NCBI GenBank assembly: GCA_030656215.1 | Contig: JAUSOD010000035.1 | Coordinates: 1-64,000 of the forward strand | DNA: 64,000 bases | Source: Azoarcus sp. | GTDB lineage: Bacteria > Pseudomonadota > Gammaproteobacteria > Burkholderiales > Rhodocyclaceae | Reading direction: 5' to 3' | Shown: positions 54,504-63,831 of the stretch, in pieces | Layout of the letters: every line of letters starts with the position of its first letter | How positions within the stretch are numbered: position 1 is the stretch's first letter | The notes under the pieces: model-generated | The model's database searches: none | Told to the model about the DNA's origin: nothing | Seen by the model: only the letters and a program-made list of their open reading frames with translations | Program-made: the position numbers and the translations under genes

Positions 54504-55457
54504 ATGTTCATGAATGGTCTACCGGTGAGTGATTGCATTTCACGCTTGGCGGCGGCCGCACCTGTACTTGTCGCCATTGCCGATGAAGGAAGTCTGTCCC
54601 GCGCCGCATTGCGGCTGGGGCTGCATCAGACGGCCGTGAGCCATCGCGTCAAATCCCTTGAAGATATGCTGGGGCACGCAATTTTCCTGCGCACGACGCG
54701 ATCGTTGGAGCCTACGGCGATCGGCCGGATTGTGCTGGAGGCGGCGCAGGCGACCGCCAGCGCATGGTCCAGGGGCCTTGATCGCATCGCGCGAGAAGTC
54801 GATCGGGACCGGATCGTGCTCAATTTGTCATCCTCGCTGGCAATGAAATGGCTCATCCCCGCCCTCGGGCGCGCACAGGAGGTTGGGATCGAGCTGTCGC
54901 TGGATGTGCAGGATCACCTGGTCGCGCCGCGCTCAGGGGTTGCCGATGTCTCCTTACGCTTCGGCCCCGGTCCCTACCCCGGTCATTTCGTGGCGCATCT
55001 CAGTGATTCCTCGATCATCCCCGTTGCACGGCCCGGTCTTGTTGAGGATCCAGCGACTTTCCGATGGCTGGGGCCCGACGGGCCAACGCTGCTGGGAGAC
55101 CGGCGTGGTGCGCGCGACGGCACCGGGTTTAGCTGGTCGGCGTATTGTGGCGGGCTCGATTCGGAGTACGCGCCGCCCGTCGTCGATGTGGAGTTCGACC
55201 GAGCCGACCTGATGCTTCAGGCGGCGATCGGCGGCGCAGGAATTGCGCTCGGACGGCGGCTCCTGGTGGAAAATGATATCGAAGCGGGTTTGCTGGAACC
55301 GATCGGCCCTCCGGTCCGTATGGCATCGAAGTACTGGCTCGTGACCGCGGCGGACTTTGCCGCGACCGCCACGTATGCCCGATTGCTGCACTGGTTACGC
55401 GACGAGGTGAGCCGTACGGCACAGCTCGTGCCCGCGCCCACGGCGACCACACCGTAG
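54504..55457 (+). CDS. LysR-family transcriptional regulator
   Basis: 317 residues. The HTH is VAIADEGSLSRAALRLGLHQ then AVSHRVKSLED, followed by a substrate-binding lobe (SSLAMKWLIPAL, VSLRFGPGPYPG) of the GcvA-like group. The start could be ATG 54504 or the next ATG two codons later. The 80-bp gap to phzF is AT-rich and should hold the LysR box. Confidence 0.9.
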   Translation: MFMNGLPVSDCISRLAAAAPVLVAIADEGSLSRAALRLGLHQTAVSHRVKSLEDMLGHAIFLRTTRSLEPTAIGRIVLEAAQATASAWSRGLDRIAREVDRDRIVLNLSSSLAMKWLIPALGRAQEVGIELSLDVQDHLVAPRSGVADVSLRFGPGPYPGHFVAHLSDSSIIPVARPGLVEDPATFRWLGPDGPTLLGDRRGARDGTGFSWSAYCGGLDSEYAPPVVDVEFDRADLMLQAAIGGAGIALGRRLLVENDIEAGLLEPIGPPVRMASKYWLVTAADFAATATYARLLHWLRDEVSRTAQLVPAPTATTP

Positions 55458-55629
55458 TTTCGATGGGGCCCACATTGCAACCCTTGGATCGCGTAGGACG
55501 CGCCATCTGCTTTGCACGTGCTGCAGCAAGCGCTCCGACAATCGCGGCTCAGTGCTGCCCAACTCCTCGGTATTGAGCTTCGGGCTGAAGGACACCAGCC
55601 TGGACCGGAAGGCGGCATCGGCGACATGC

Positions 55630-55785
55630 TCCAACGGGCTGTTGGACTTCCTGCGGCAGAACCCGAACGATCGTTACTCGCTCGACGCCTTGGCAGCACG
55701 AGCGAACATGAGCCGACGCAGCTTCACCCGTTACTTCCATAAAGCGACGGGGATGTCGGCCGGGGAATGGATACGCGGGAACCCC
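55630..55785 (+). pseudogene. C-terminal fragment of a GlxA/FtrA-type AraC regulator
   Basis: LLDFLRQNPNDRYSLDALAA then RANMSRRSFTRYFHKATGMSAGEWIR is the first HTH of an AraC regulator; the second HTH is missing. The sequence breaks where the complete AraC gene on the other strand begins. No start codon in family context. Confidence 0.75.
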
Positions 55786-55791
55786 GGAAGA

Positions 55792-56754
55792 TCACGACTT
55801 TCCCTGGCGCTGCTGGTGGTCCCGCCAGGTGGCGGGGGGCAGGCCGTAATCCTTTTTGAAGGCCCGGCTGAAGGCGGCTTCCGATTCGTAGCCCGCATCG
55901 AAGGCGATTACTACCAGCGGCTCGTTGGTCTCCTGAAGTCGCTGCGAGGCCTGTTGAAGTCGCTGCAGCGCCAAGTAGCGCATCGGCGGCATGCCCATCA
56001 GTTCGCTGAACTTTCCGGCGAATGCGGAGCGGGACATGCCCACGTTCCTGGCCAGCTCCTCCGTACTCCAGTGATACCTCAGTTTCTTGTGCATCATCGA
56101 CAGCGCATTGAGAACCTTTGAGTCCGACAGGGCGCCAAACCAGGCAAAGGTTTCCGGCGGCGCGGAGCGGATACAGTGCTGCACAGCATCGAGAAACAGT
56201 AGTTCGGTAAGTTTGGCGAGACGGCCACCTTGATCCCGAAACATCCGTTCCCTGGCCGCGAGTTTGAAGGAGCTATCGAACCAGTTGGCGGACACCGGAT
56301 CGGGGAGGGCCAGCTTCAGGGTGGCTGGCAGCATCGACAGTACGGGTTCGTAGCGGCGTTCGCAGCCCAGAAAGCCGCAGATCAGGCGGGTGGCTGGACC
56401 GCCGCCGCCGTGGCGGATTCTGGCCGGGCCGCCGTCCTCGTCCACCTGTACCACGTCGACCGCGCTGATCGGTGACAGTCCGGGATCACTGGCCAGCACA
56501 TGGGGATCGTTGCGGGGCAGGATGATGACCTCGCCGGCCTTCACGCGGTCCGTGTGGCCGTCGGGCATCCGTAGTGACAGTTCGCCAGCATAGACATAGT
56601 GGAAGGCGATGATGGTGCCGGGAGCCGGCACGAACTGGCCGCAATCCTCCGGCCCCACTTTAGCCGAGACACTCCAGGGGGCGGTGAAGTGGGCATCGAG
56701 AAAGAGGCCGCTGGCCAGCGGCATGGCATTGAAGATCTGGGCTAGCCAGTCCAT
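55792..56754 (-). CDS. AraC-family transcriptional regulator with cupin domain
   Basis: 320 residues. A cupin sensor (GTIIAFHYVYAGELSLRM, AGEVIILPRNDPHVLASD) at the N-terminus, a helical linker, and two HTHs (WSTEELARNVGMSRSAFAG, VVIAFDAGYESEAAFSRAFK) ending GLPPATWR. It resembles the cupin_6 AraC group. It is divergent from the DsrE-like gene at 56911, which is its likely target. Confidence 0.9.
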   Translation of the reverse strand: MDWLAQIFNAMPLASGLFLDAHFTAPWSVSAKVGPEDCGQFVPAPGTIIAFHYVYAGELSLRMPDGHTDRVKAGEVIILPRNDPHVLASDPGLSPISAVDVVQVDEDGGPARIRHGGGGPATRLICGFLGCERRYEPVLSMLPATLKLALPDPVSANWFDSSFKLAARERMFRDQGGRLAKLTELLFLDAVQHCIRSAPPETFAWFGALSDSKVLNALSMMHKKLRYHWSTEELARNVGMSRSAFAGKFSELMGMPPMRYLALQRLQQASQRLQETNEPLVVIAFDAGYESEAAFSRAFKKDYGLPPATWRDHQQRQGKS

Positions 56755-56910
56755 TTCGGTTCAATCGAATTTTGGCGTTTACATCAACGATGCTGGCGCT
56801 TCGATCATAGCTCCATCATCACCCGGTCAGTAGTATTTTCCCGAGCCTGAGCCGCATTGATTCGTCGATATCAGGCAATTTCCATAGTCAATGGCCGAGG
56901 AGGCAGAATC

Positions 56911-57327
56911 ATGAAACATGTTGCCATTGTGGTCCGGGATGACGGCTACGACAAACTGCTGACCCCCCTGACCTTTGCCTGGTCGCTGGCCAGTCAGGGT
57001 GCGACGGTGGATATGCTGTTTGTGCTGTGGGCAGTCAGGGTGTTGACCGCGGAAGGCGCCGCCAGTGTCCGTATCGACGGCCGCCACGCGGACGACCAAG
57101 CCTGGCTGCGCCGGCGTCTGGCGGAGGAGGGCGATCCGGTGGAGATCGAGGATTTCCTGCGGGGACTGACGGGGACCGGAAAGGTCAATCTCTACGGCTG
57201 CAAGTATGCCGCCGCGACCTTCGACGTGAGCGCCGAGAGCCTCATCGACGGGGTCGGCGGCATCGTCGATCCCGGCTGGTTTCTATCGGAGAAGGCGCTG
57301 GCGGCGGACCACTGCCAGTATTTCTAA
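56911..57327 (+). CDS. DsrE/DsrF-like protein
   Basis: 138 residues from ATG 56911 with gaggagg upstream. [20 protein letters not shown], then [19 protein letters not shown] and [14 protein letters not shown] with the single Cys of the DsrE fold near residue 106. Members carry persulfide sulfur or act as peroxiredoxin-like proteins. Downstream is the decayed gene at 57405, which was probably its operon partner. Confidence 0.82.
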   Translation: MKHVAIVVRDDGYDKLLTPLTFAWSLASQGATVDMLFVLWAVRVLTAEGAASVRIDGRHADDQAWLRRRLAEEGDPVEIEDFLRGLTGTGKVNLYGCKYAAATFDVSAESLIDGVGGIVDPGWFLSEKALAADHCQYF

Positions 57328-57404
57328 CCGGGCGGCGCTTGAGCTGGATATGGCGACGCTCGGCCGTTGTTGACGGCGCCAGGCCAAAGCAAGGAGACTG
57401 AAAC

Positions 57405-57735
57405 ATGAATCACAATGTAGTCGTTGAGTGGGCGCCGTTCGCGTTCAAGCCCGGTGTGGTGTCGATGACGCCGAACTCGTCGCAGCATCAGAGGCGCTTC
57501 AGGACGGGTTTCTGTCGCACCAGCACGGGTTCATCCGGCGGAAACTCCTGAGAGGGCAGAATAGACAATAGGTAGACTTGGCCGGATGCTGCCGACCAAG
57601 CGGTCAGGAATGCCGCCGGTAATCCTGTCTGTTTCCAGTACTTTGAGTTGATGGCGAACGCAGCCATGATGATCCCGGCGCTGGCGTGTTCCACTTTGAG
57701 CGGATCAGGGTATACGAGCGACAAGACGACCGCGA
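57405..57735 (+). pseudogene. decayed small dimeric-barrel-type protein gene
   Basis: MNHNVVVEWAPFAFKPGV then, in another frame, DDAELVAASEALQDGFLSHQ, HGFIRRKLLR, a stop, then AADQAVRNAAGNPVCFQYFE, and in a third frame DDPGAGVFHFERIRVYER. Put together they give one protein of about 105 residues of an unnamed conserved family. At least three frameshifts and one stop are needed. Confidence 0.75.
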
Positions 57736-57836
57736 AGCCGATGGCAATGCCTGACCTCGGCATGCCGGCACGAGTGTCCAACCCAGCGCACGACTTTCCA
57801 CGCATTCCAGCGGCACCGCGGTCAATTCAAAACTTG

Positions 57837-57960
57837 TACCGCTCAAGACCCTGCTTGACACGGAAGCTGTGGCCTGTCTGGCTCAGAACATCTCACTGGT
57901 GTATCCGAACTTTAAGGTGGAGCTGTTTCGCCAAGATGCAGTGGATGGGCTGGCGCCATT
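57837..57960 (+). pseudogene. 5' fragment resembling a DNA alkylation repair (AlkD-like) gene
   Basis: VPLKTLLDTEAVACLAQNIS, LVYPNFKVELFRQDAVDGLA resembles the N-terminal helices of AlkD-like HEAT-repeat glycosylases (LKxxxDxxxVxxLAxxIxxxYPxFD). It runs into the 3' end of the opposing 715-residue gene and has no further family sequence. Confidence 0.45.
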
Positions 57961-57981
57961 GGGCTGCGCGAGCGACGCGGC

Positions 57982-60129
57982 TCAGGCCGTTGCGAAGAAC
58001 CTTTTCAGCGCCCTGGCGAACTGCGGATCGTTGCCGGGATCGACCGCATAAGTGTGGCAGCGGCGCTTGGCCACGCCAGGTAAAGTGGCATCCATTTGCT
58101 GTTCGGTGCCCTGCTCGCCGATAAGAAGTGTCGGGCGGCCGAGCGCGTCAGCCATCCCCAGTTCGAGGCAGACGTTCGGGTTGAAGCCGCTGAGGTCGAC
58201 CGTGACGTGTGTCGCGCGGCATATCTCCTGCCAGATTGATTCGATGATCTCCTGTCCATCGGCCTGATCGCCACGCACTGGCTCTATGCCCGCTTGCCTC
58301 GCGGTGGCTTCGATCACAGCATAGGCCGCCTCACGTTCGTGGCGAAACGGCATGACTGCGAAGGTGCGCGGTGCACGCGGACTCGGATACATACCAGGCC
58401 AGCGTGTTTGCAGCAGTTCATGGTGACGTGCGCCCAGATAGGTGTTGAAAGTCGTCAGCGCATTGCGGAACTTGATCGGATCATCGCCCGCGGCACTCAT
58501 CACCTTGAGAGCAACGACGAGCAGTGAGTTGTCTGGCTCGCCGGTAGCCATCAGTTTGGCGTAGTCAAAGGTCGCCGCCAGACTCGATTCCTTACCACCC
58601 TTGACCGACAACCCGTAGATCGCCGCCTGCACTTCGTCGGCCAGCCAAGGGCGCAGCGCATCACCCGGCTTGTAGCGACTGACGTTCTGTGCGATGTCGA
58701 ACGGAATCTTGATATCGTCGGCGGCAATCAGCAGAATCTGCGCGCCGATGGTCAGTGCAATCCCCAGTTCGTAGTAGACCTGCGCTTGCATCTCTGAAAT
58801 ATCGAACACCGCGAGGTTGGAGGATCGCAGCTCCTGCCATCGATGGGTTGCAAAGTCTGCGCCTATGGAAGCATCAGCGGCGAGTTCCAGGCCCGTGGAC
58901 GACAGTGCGCTGGCCAACTTCTTACGCATGCGCATGCCACCCGAAAAGAAGACGCGATTAGCATCGACCATTGCTTCAACACGCGGCCACACTGGCCGTG
59001 CCAGTAGCTGGTGCCGGAGTGTGGCAGACAGGCGAACCTCGTGTGCCAGCGCACGCGCTTGATCGCTTTCGAGCTTGTCCAGCGTCGCCTTGTCGTCACC
59101 CGCCTGGCTCACCCAGGTGGTCAGCCGTCCGAGTCGTGCGAACAGATCCATCGCTGCTTCACGCATGTCGGCGGAACTGTCCGGTGCCATGCCCGCCGCG
59201 CCCACGAACATCTTCAACTCCTGCAGCGCGGCCAGTAGCCGTTCGCCGCGCGAGCCTTGCGCCGCAACCGGACCCTTGAGGCTCGGTCTCCGGACCTGAG
59301 GGTTGAGTTCCCGCTGGAGCGCATCCATCTTGCCGCGATTGGCCATCATCGCGTCGAGTGACAAGCCTTCTGATGTTGCCGATTCCACCATGCCCTGGAG
59401 TCGCTGCATGAGACTCGAAAGTCCCACCTGACGGGTCGGATCGAGCGAGGGTTTTTCCTTCTCAAACTGTTGATTGAGGACATCGAACATGGAGCTTATG
59501 TGCTTGGCTTCAGCGGCACGCTCAGGGCTTCGCTGTGTGTGCCGCGGCTCCTGAGAGTCGGCAAGCCTGAGTTCGTTCTTCAGTTGAGCCATCTGTTGGT
59601 CCAGGTGACCCACTTCACTCAAAAGCGAGACGATCTGCTGCGCGGTCGCGAGTTCCTCCTGCACGCTCTCGACTCCGTCCGGCATGTGGAGACGCGCCAG
59701 TGTGAGAGCAGCTCGTAGGCGTGTGCGCGCATTGGTGGCGAGCCCAAGGTCTTTCGCTTCGCTCAACTGCAACAGCACTTTCCCAAAGCTGTAGTTGAGC
59801 TTGGTCCATTCGACCGCATCATCGGCCCCGGTCGCCGCCTCCAAAGCATTCTCCGCTTTGCGGTAGGCCTCTGCCGCACGTTCGAGTGCGGCGAGATCCT
59901 TGCCTGCGCCGAGATCGTAATAGGCGTTCCCGGCCCAGCGCCAAGTGCGCGAACACTCGACCGCGTCGCGCTCACTAAGCGGTATCGAATGCGCAAGTGC
60001 TTTGAACCCCTCTGCGACCGCTGCCATCTCGCTCGTGAACCCCGGACCAGTGTGATCCGGCCAGCGTTCGAGTGCCGCGTCGTTACGGGCGACCAGCGCC
60101 TCGCGACGCCTCAGTTGCTCTGGAGTCAT
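57982..60129 (-). CDS. TPR-like protein with two tandem deoxyribosyltransferase/TIR-like domains
   Basis: 715 residues. Residues 60-330 are helical and TPR-like (LAALERAAEAYRKAENALEA). Domain 1 (about 392-500) runs from RVFFSGGMRMRKKL to VYYELGIALTIGAQILLIA; domain 2 (about 588-715) runs from RTFAVMPFRHEREAAYAVIE through SIWQEICRATHVTVDLSG to VCLELGMADALGRPTLLIG. Both carry the ELG-x-A-xxx-G core of nucleoside 2-deoxyribosyltransferase/TIR-like folds, with Glu near 454 and 654 in the catalytic place. It starts 9 bp after a small partner gene. A defence or nucleotide-signal role is inferred; the family is not one I know. Confidence 0.7.
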   Translation of the reverse strand: MTPEQLRRREALVARNDAALERWPDHTGPGFTSEMAAVAEGFKALAHSIPLSERDAVECSRTWRWAGNAYYDLGAGKDLAALERAAEAYRKAENALEAATGADDAVEWTKLNYSFGKVLLQLSEAKDLGLATNARTRLRAALTLARLHMPDGVESVQEELATAQQIVSLLSEVGHLDQQMAQLKNELRLADSQEPRHTQRSPERAAEAKHISSMFDVLNQQFEKEKPSLDPTRQVGLSSLMQRLQGMVESATSEGLSLDAMMANRGKMDALQRELNPQVRRPSLKGPVAAQGSRGERLLAALQELKMFVGAAGMAPDSSADMREAAMDLFARLGRLTTWVSQAGDDKATLDKLESDQARALAHEVRLSATLRHQLLARPVWPRVEAMVDANRVFFSGGMRMRKKLASALSSTGLELAADASIGADFATHRWQELRSSNLAVFDISEMQAQVYYELGIALTIGAQILLIAADDIKIPFDIAQNVSRYKPGDALRPWLADEVQAAIYGLSVKGGKESSLAATFDYAKLMATGEPDNSLLVVALKVMSAAGDDPIKFRNALTTFNTYLGARHHELLQTRWPGMYPSPRAPRTFAVMPFRHEREAAYAVIEATARQAGIEPVRGDQADGQEIIESIWQEICRATHVTVDLSGFNPNVCLELGMADALGRPTLLIGEQGTEQQMDATLPGVAKRRCHTYAVDPGNDPQFARALKRFFATA

Positions 60130-60138
60130 GGCGGTGCA

Positions 60139-60753
60139 CTACGTCGACCAGGAAGTTTTGCCGTCGCTGAAGAACAGGAATCCATCGCCGTCCCCGCCGA
60201 CCGTTCCGGCCCGGCTCGAAGCGGTCCAGGGCCCACCCTGCGCGCCCGGCATCTGCATGGCCGCCGCCAAGTTGCCAACGGGCGGACCGCCTTCCCATCC
60301 GAAATTGCCGACCGCGTCCACCCAATAGCGACCTGGCCAAACCTGCATCACGCGGGTCAGCGCGAACACGTCCTGAGGATGAAGCTCGCGTCCATTGATG
60401 AACACCCCGGTGCCGCCACCTGAGGCATTCGCCATCAGCGGCCCGCCGAGCGGAAGGCCGGCCGGGATGAAACCGGTACATGGTCCCCCTTCGACGCCAC
60501 AGGCGCCGTTTGCCCGGTCGTACCAGTAGCGGCCATCGCGGAAAGCTGTGTTCCATGCACGCTCCATCGTCCCGACGTCTTCATCGCTGATGCGCACACC
60601 GTTGATGTATATGGCTCTCCCCGGCGTTCTATCAGGGGTAGCGTTGGCACGCGTGCCCTCGGACAACTCGTGATAGCGCAGTGCGAGGTCGGCCCCACCG
60701 ATGTCGTACAGGCGCGAAAACGTGCTTTGTGAACTCGAATAGCGTCTGCTCAT
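60139..60753 (-). CDS. protein with two internal GRYW/EGGP repeats, partner of the TPR/TIR-like gene
   Basis: 204 residues with a strong aggagg before the ATG. Two copies of one module: IYINGVRISDEDV to GRYWYDRANGACGVEGGPCT, and VFINGRELHPQDVFAL to GRYWVDAVGNFGWEGGPPVG. A Gly/Ser-rich C-terminus ends DGDGFLFFSDGKTSW. No signal peptide or membrane segment is visible. I do not recognise a function; the repeats look like small beta modules. It is the upstream gene of the pair, so the two proteins probably act together. Confidence 0.65.
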   Translation of the reverse strand: MSRRYSSSQSTFSRLYDIGGADLALRYHELSEGTRANATPDRTPGRAIYINGVRISDEDVGTMERAWNTAFRDGRYWYDRANGACGVEGGPCTGFIPAGLPLGGPLMANASGGGTGVFINGRELHPQDVFALTRVMQVWPGRYWVDAVGNFGWEGGPPVGNLAAAMQMPGAQGGPWTASSRAGTVGGDGDGFLFFSDGKTSWST

Positions 60754-61180
60754 CGCAACCTCCTACCAACGTTTAGAAGGAAAGAAAACCCGACGGCGTC
60801 AATACAGTTTAGTCATCGAAGGATAGGAAATCTAACGGGCCTCCGGGGGTATTGCTGACGCTGGACACCGCAGTCAATCGTCTATCTCGGGCTGGCATGC
60901 ATCACGATTCGCAGAGTAGCCTTCTGAATAACACCCCAAGCTCTGCCTGATGGCCTGCGCGTGGCCTCGGGTGGTACACGCCTTGCATCAGGCACGAGTC
61001 AGACCATGACGAGTAGCAGCTTGTCTTGTTTCGCACCTGCCCGCGCGCATGCACTCGCAGCGTGACGGTCACGTAAATGCGGCGGATACGGCGAGCTGGC
61101 GGCGTTGTCGGATGACCGTTGTCTAGCCTTGGGCCGACGCTCGGAGGTGGGGAACTTATGCGTCGCTAGTGTCCGCTTCT

Positions 61181-61358
61181 GGCCGAGGCTGTGTAAATAC
61201 GTGAAAATTCGGGCACCTCAATGAAAAATTTCCCACTTATGCCATTCATGGTGTGCGGTGTAAGGGTGCGCTCCCACTTGGCTAGCTTTAACGCCTGAAG
61301 CAAGAAGCCCGCTTCCCACTTCGCGAAACGGTCCAACCGTTTTTAAACAGCCTCGGCC
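61181..61358. mobile_element. 178-bp inverted-repeat (MITE-like) element
   Basis: Ends ggccgaggctgtgtaaa (61181-61197) and its inverse tttaaacagcctcggcc (61342-61358), 16 of 17 bases matching. The gaggctgtgtaaa ends look like the ends of IS1182/IS5-type elements, and an IS1182-like transposase remnant lies at 63832. The rest of 60754-61651 holds no gene I can support; short minus-strand frames there have no family sequence. Confidence 0.6.
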
Positions 61359-61651
61359 GGGTACTGACCTCGCCGAACGATATTCCAATGGCCGGGGCCT
61401 CCACAAAGCCGCCCGCCGCACGCGGATATTGACATCGCCAACCGAATGGCGGCTTGCGGGTGAGTGGTGTCGCTCACCGTCGGCTTGGGAGAAAAATCGC
61501 CACGGGCAAGTGTTCATGACCAAAAAAGGTGCTACGCCGGTACTCCGATGGATTGAAGGCTGAGACGGTAAACATGGTTCGGGGAGGCAAAAGGGGCGTT
61601 GCCACGTCGTACCGGGAAAGTGCCAGTCGCGGTACCGCCCTCAGCCTCGCG

Positions 61652-63259
61652 TCAGAACTGCAGCCCGAGCGCGAAGCCGCCAAGCGCATAACAGAAGAAG
61701 GTGATCAGGGCAATACCGATGATGTTGAGAATGATACCGCCACGTGCCATTTGGCCGATGGTGACCGCGCCGGTTCCGAAGACGATAGCGTTCGGCGGCG
61801 TGCCAACCGGCAGCATGAAGGCGCAGGTCGCGGCGAAAGCCGCCGGGATCAGCAGCGTCATTGCATCGGCACCAATGCCTACCGCCACGCCCCCGAGCAC
61901 AGGGATGAAGGTCGCGGCCGTGGCCGTGTTGCTGGTCACCTCGGTGAGGAACAGGATGATCGTGGCGACGGCGGCGACCAGCAGGATGATCGGAAGCACA
62001 CCGAGGCCCATGACCTGTTGGCCGAACCAGCGGTCGAGGCCGGTCGATGCCACTGCGCCGGCGAGGCTCAGGCCGCCGCCGAACAGTAGCAGCACGCCCC
62101 AGGGCAGCCCATCCTCGGCATCCTGCCAATTCAGCACCATCTCACCGCGACCTCGCGCCGGCAGGATAAACATCGCTATGCCGGCGGCGATGGCGATGGC
62201 GGTGTCGTCGAGGTCGCCCAGCGGCCCCATCAATTCACCCACCCCGGGGATCGTGGCGAGCAGTCCAGGCACGACCCACAGGAACGCCGCCGAGCCGAAG
62301 ACGAGCATCACCATCTTCTCGCCTTGGCTGAGCGGGCCGAGCTTGTGGATCTCGCCGTCGATCATCTCCTTGCCGCCGGGAACATCCGCGATCTCGAAGC
62401 GGTAGAGCATGCGGGTCATCAGCACCCAGGCCACCAGGATGAAGGTGAATGCCAGCGGCACACCCACCATCATCCACTCGAGAAAGCCGATGGTCCGGCC
62501 AAGCTCGTCGGCGGCATAGCCGGCGACGATGGCGTTCGGCGGACTGCCGAGCAGGGTACCCAAGCCCCCCATGCTTGCCGACCAAGCGATCGCAAGCATC
62601 AGACAGACACCGAACCGCTTGATGTTCTCATCATGGATGAAGTCGACATGGCCGGCCCGATGGTGGTCGTGATCGTGTCCTGCGGGGTCGTGCCCCGGCT
62701 CGACCGTCTTAAGCGACTCGCCGCTGCGCTCCGCGACAAGGGCAAGCACGGATAGGCCGATTGGCAGCATCATCAGCGTCGTCGCAGTGTTGGAGACCCA
62801 CATCGACAGGAAGCCCGTGGCGAGCATCATGCCGAGCACGATCCGCTTCGGCTCGACCCCGACCCGGGCAAGGGTCAAGAGCGCGATGCGTCGGTGGAGG
62901 TTCCATTTCTCCATGGCGATGGCGATCAGGAACCCGCCGAGGAAGAGAAAGACGATGGAGCTGGCATAGGGCGCCGTGGCCTGGCCAACGGTGCGCTCGG
63001 TCAGCATCGGGATCAGCACTATCGGCAACAGGGAAGTGGCCGAGAGCGGGATCGCCTCGGTCATCCACCAGACCGCCATCAGGGTGGCGATGGTGGCGAC
63101 CCAGCGTGCATCCGACGACAGCTCGTCGGCGAAGCCCATGGCGAGCCATACCAAGAGCGCACTGCCCAATCCGAACGCCCGCAGGCCCCAGGTCATCCTG
63201 GCGGACCGACCGCCAGTGGTTTCATCATATTCTTCCGACTGGCGAGGTAGTTCGGTCAT
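61652..63259 (-). CDS. DASS/SLC13-type anion (dicarboxylate or sulfate) symporter
   Basis: 535 residues, about 12 membrane segments. Two SNT motifs (VSNTATTLMMLPIG, TSNTATAATFIPV) and two PPNA motifs (GSPPNAIV, GTPPNAIV) mark the inverted repeat that binds Na+ and a di- or tricarboxylate. A His/Asp-rich loop (GHDPAGHDHDHHRAGH) between the halves is unusual and could bind metal. Substrate cannot be fixed; its 5' region faces an empty stretch. Confidence 0.9.
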   Translation of the reverse strand: MTELPRQSEEYDETTGGRSARMTWGLRAFGLGSALLVWLAMGFADELSSDARWVATIATLMAVWWMTEAIPLSATSLLPIVLIPMLTERTVGQATAPYASSIVFLFLGGFLIAIAMEKWNLHRRIALLTLARVGVEPKRIVLGMMLATGFLSMWVSNTATTLMMLPIGLSVLALVAERSGESLKTVEPGHDPAGHDHDHHRAGHVDFIHDENIKRFGVCLMLAIAWSASMGGLGTLLGSPPNAIVAGYAADELGRTIGFLEWMMVGVPLAFTFILVAWVLMTRMLYRFEIADVPGGKEMIDGEIHKLGPLSQGEKMVMLVFGSAAFLWVVPGLLATIPGVGELMGPLGDLDDTAIAIAAGIAMFILPARGRGEMVLNWQDAEDGLPWGVLLLFGGGLSLAGAVASTGLDRWFGQQVMGLGVLPIILLVAAVATIILFLTEVTSNTATAATFIPVLGGVAVGIGADAMTLLIPAAFAATCAFMLPVGTPPNAIVFGTGAVTIGQMARGGIILNIIGIALITFFCYALGGFALGLQF

Positions 63260-63831
63260 TTTTATGTCCCCTCACTTGTTTACGTTCCTTCATGCTCAGG
63301 CACGGCTGAGGATGGGGGCCGCGTGAGGGTGGCGGCATCAGCGGCCCATGGAAGCCACCCTATCGCTTCTTCTGCGGCGGCAGGCGGTGCACGCCCCTTC
63401 GGTGGCCACAGCAATAGACCATGCCTGGCTGGGTGTCAGCGATGCGAGGATGTTTCGTAGCGTTGCTTGGGGCGTAGTCATCGTCTGACGTGCTTGCTGT
63501 GTCCGCCTACTTGGGCGTTAACCTGCAGAACATTTTGTGCCTTGCTGGACGTTTCACTAAAGCATTCGAAACGGGCAACTACAAGTGAAATGTTACGGTC
63601 GCAGGCCGCTCCTGACCGCTTACGGCTGGACTATTACCGTCGATCCGTGAACCACCCTTTCGGACTCTCTGGTCGCCTTCGTCGGAATCTGCGCCCGACT
63701 AGATCTTGTCACCGCGCTTCAGTGCGTCGGTCACTTCGAGAAATATGTCCCCGCATCCTGATGAGAAAATCGACCAGTCGTCTGTTCGTTAAGCCCGGCC
63801 CAGCAGCGAGACCGCAATCGCTGTCTACGGC
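63260..63831. other. intergenic stretch without recognisable gene
   Basis: No frame in this stretch gives family sequence. It carries the promoter region of the transporter gene on the minus strand and, toward its right end, the broken start of an IS. Confidence 0.5.

Noticed and set aside
57488-57805. 105-codon minus-strand frame
   Set aside because: It is the complement of the decayed small gene on the plus strand, whose pieces match one family in order.
61218-61523. 101-codon minus-strand frame next to the MITE-like element
   Set aside because: Runs through the inverted repeat, has odd composition and no ribosome binding site.
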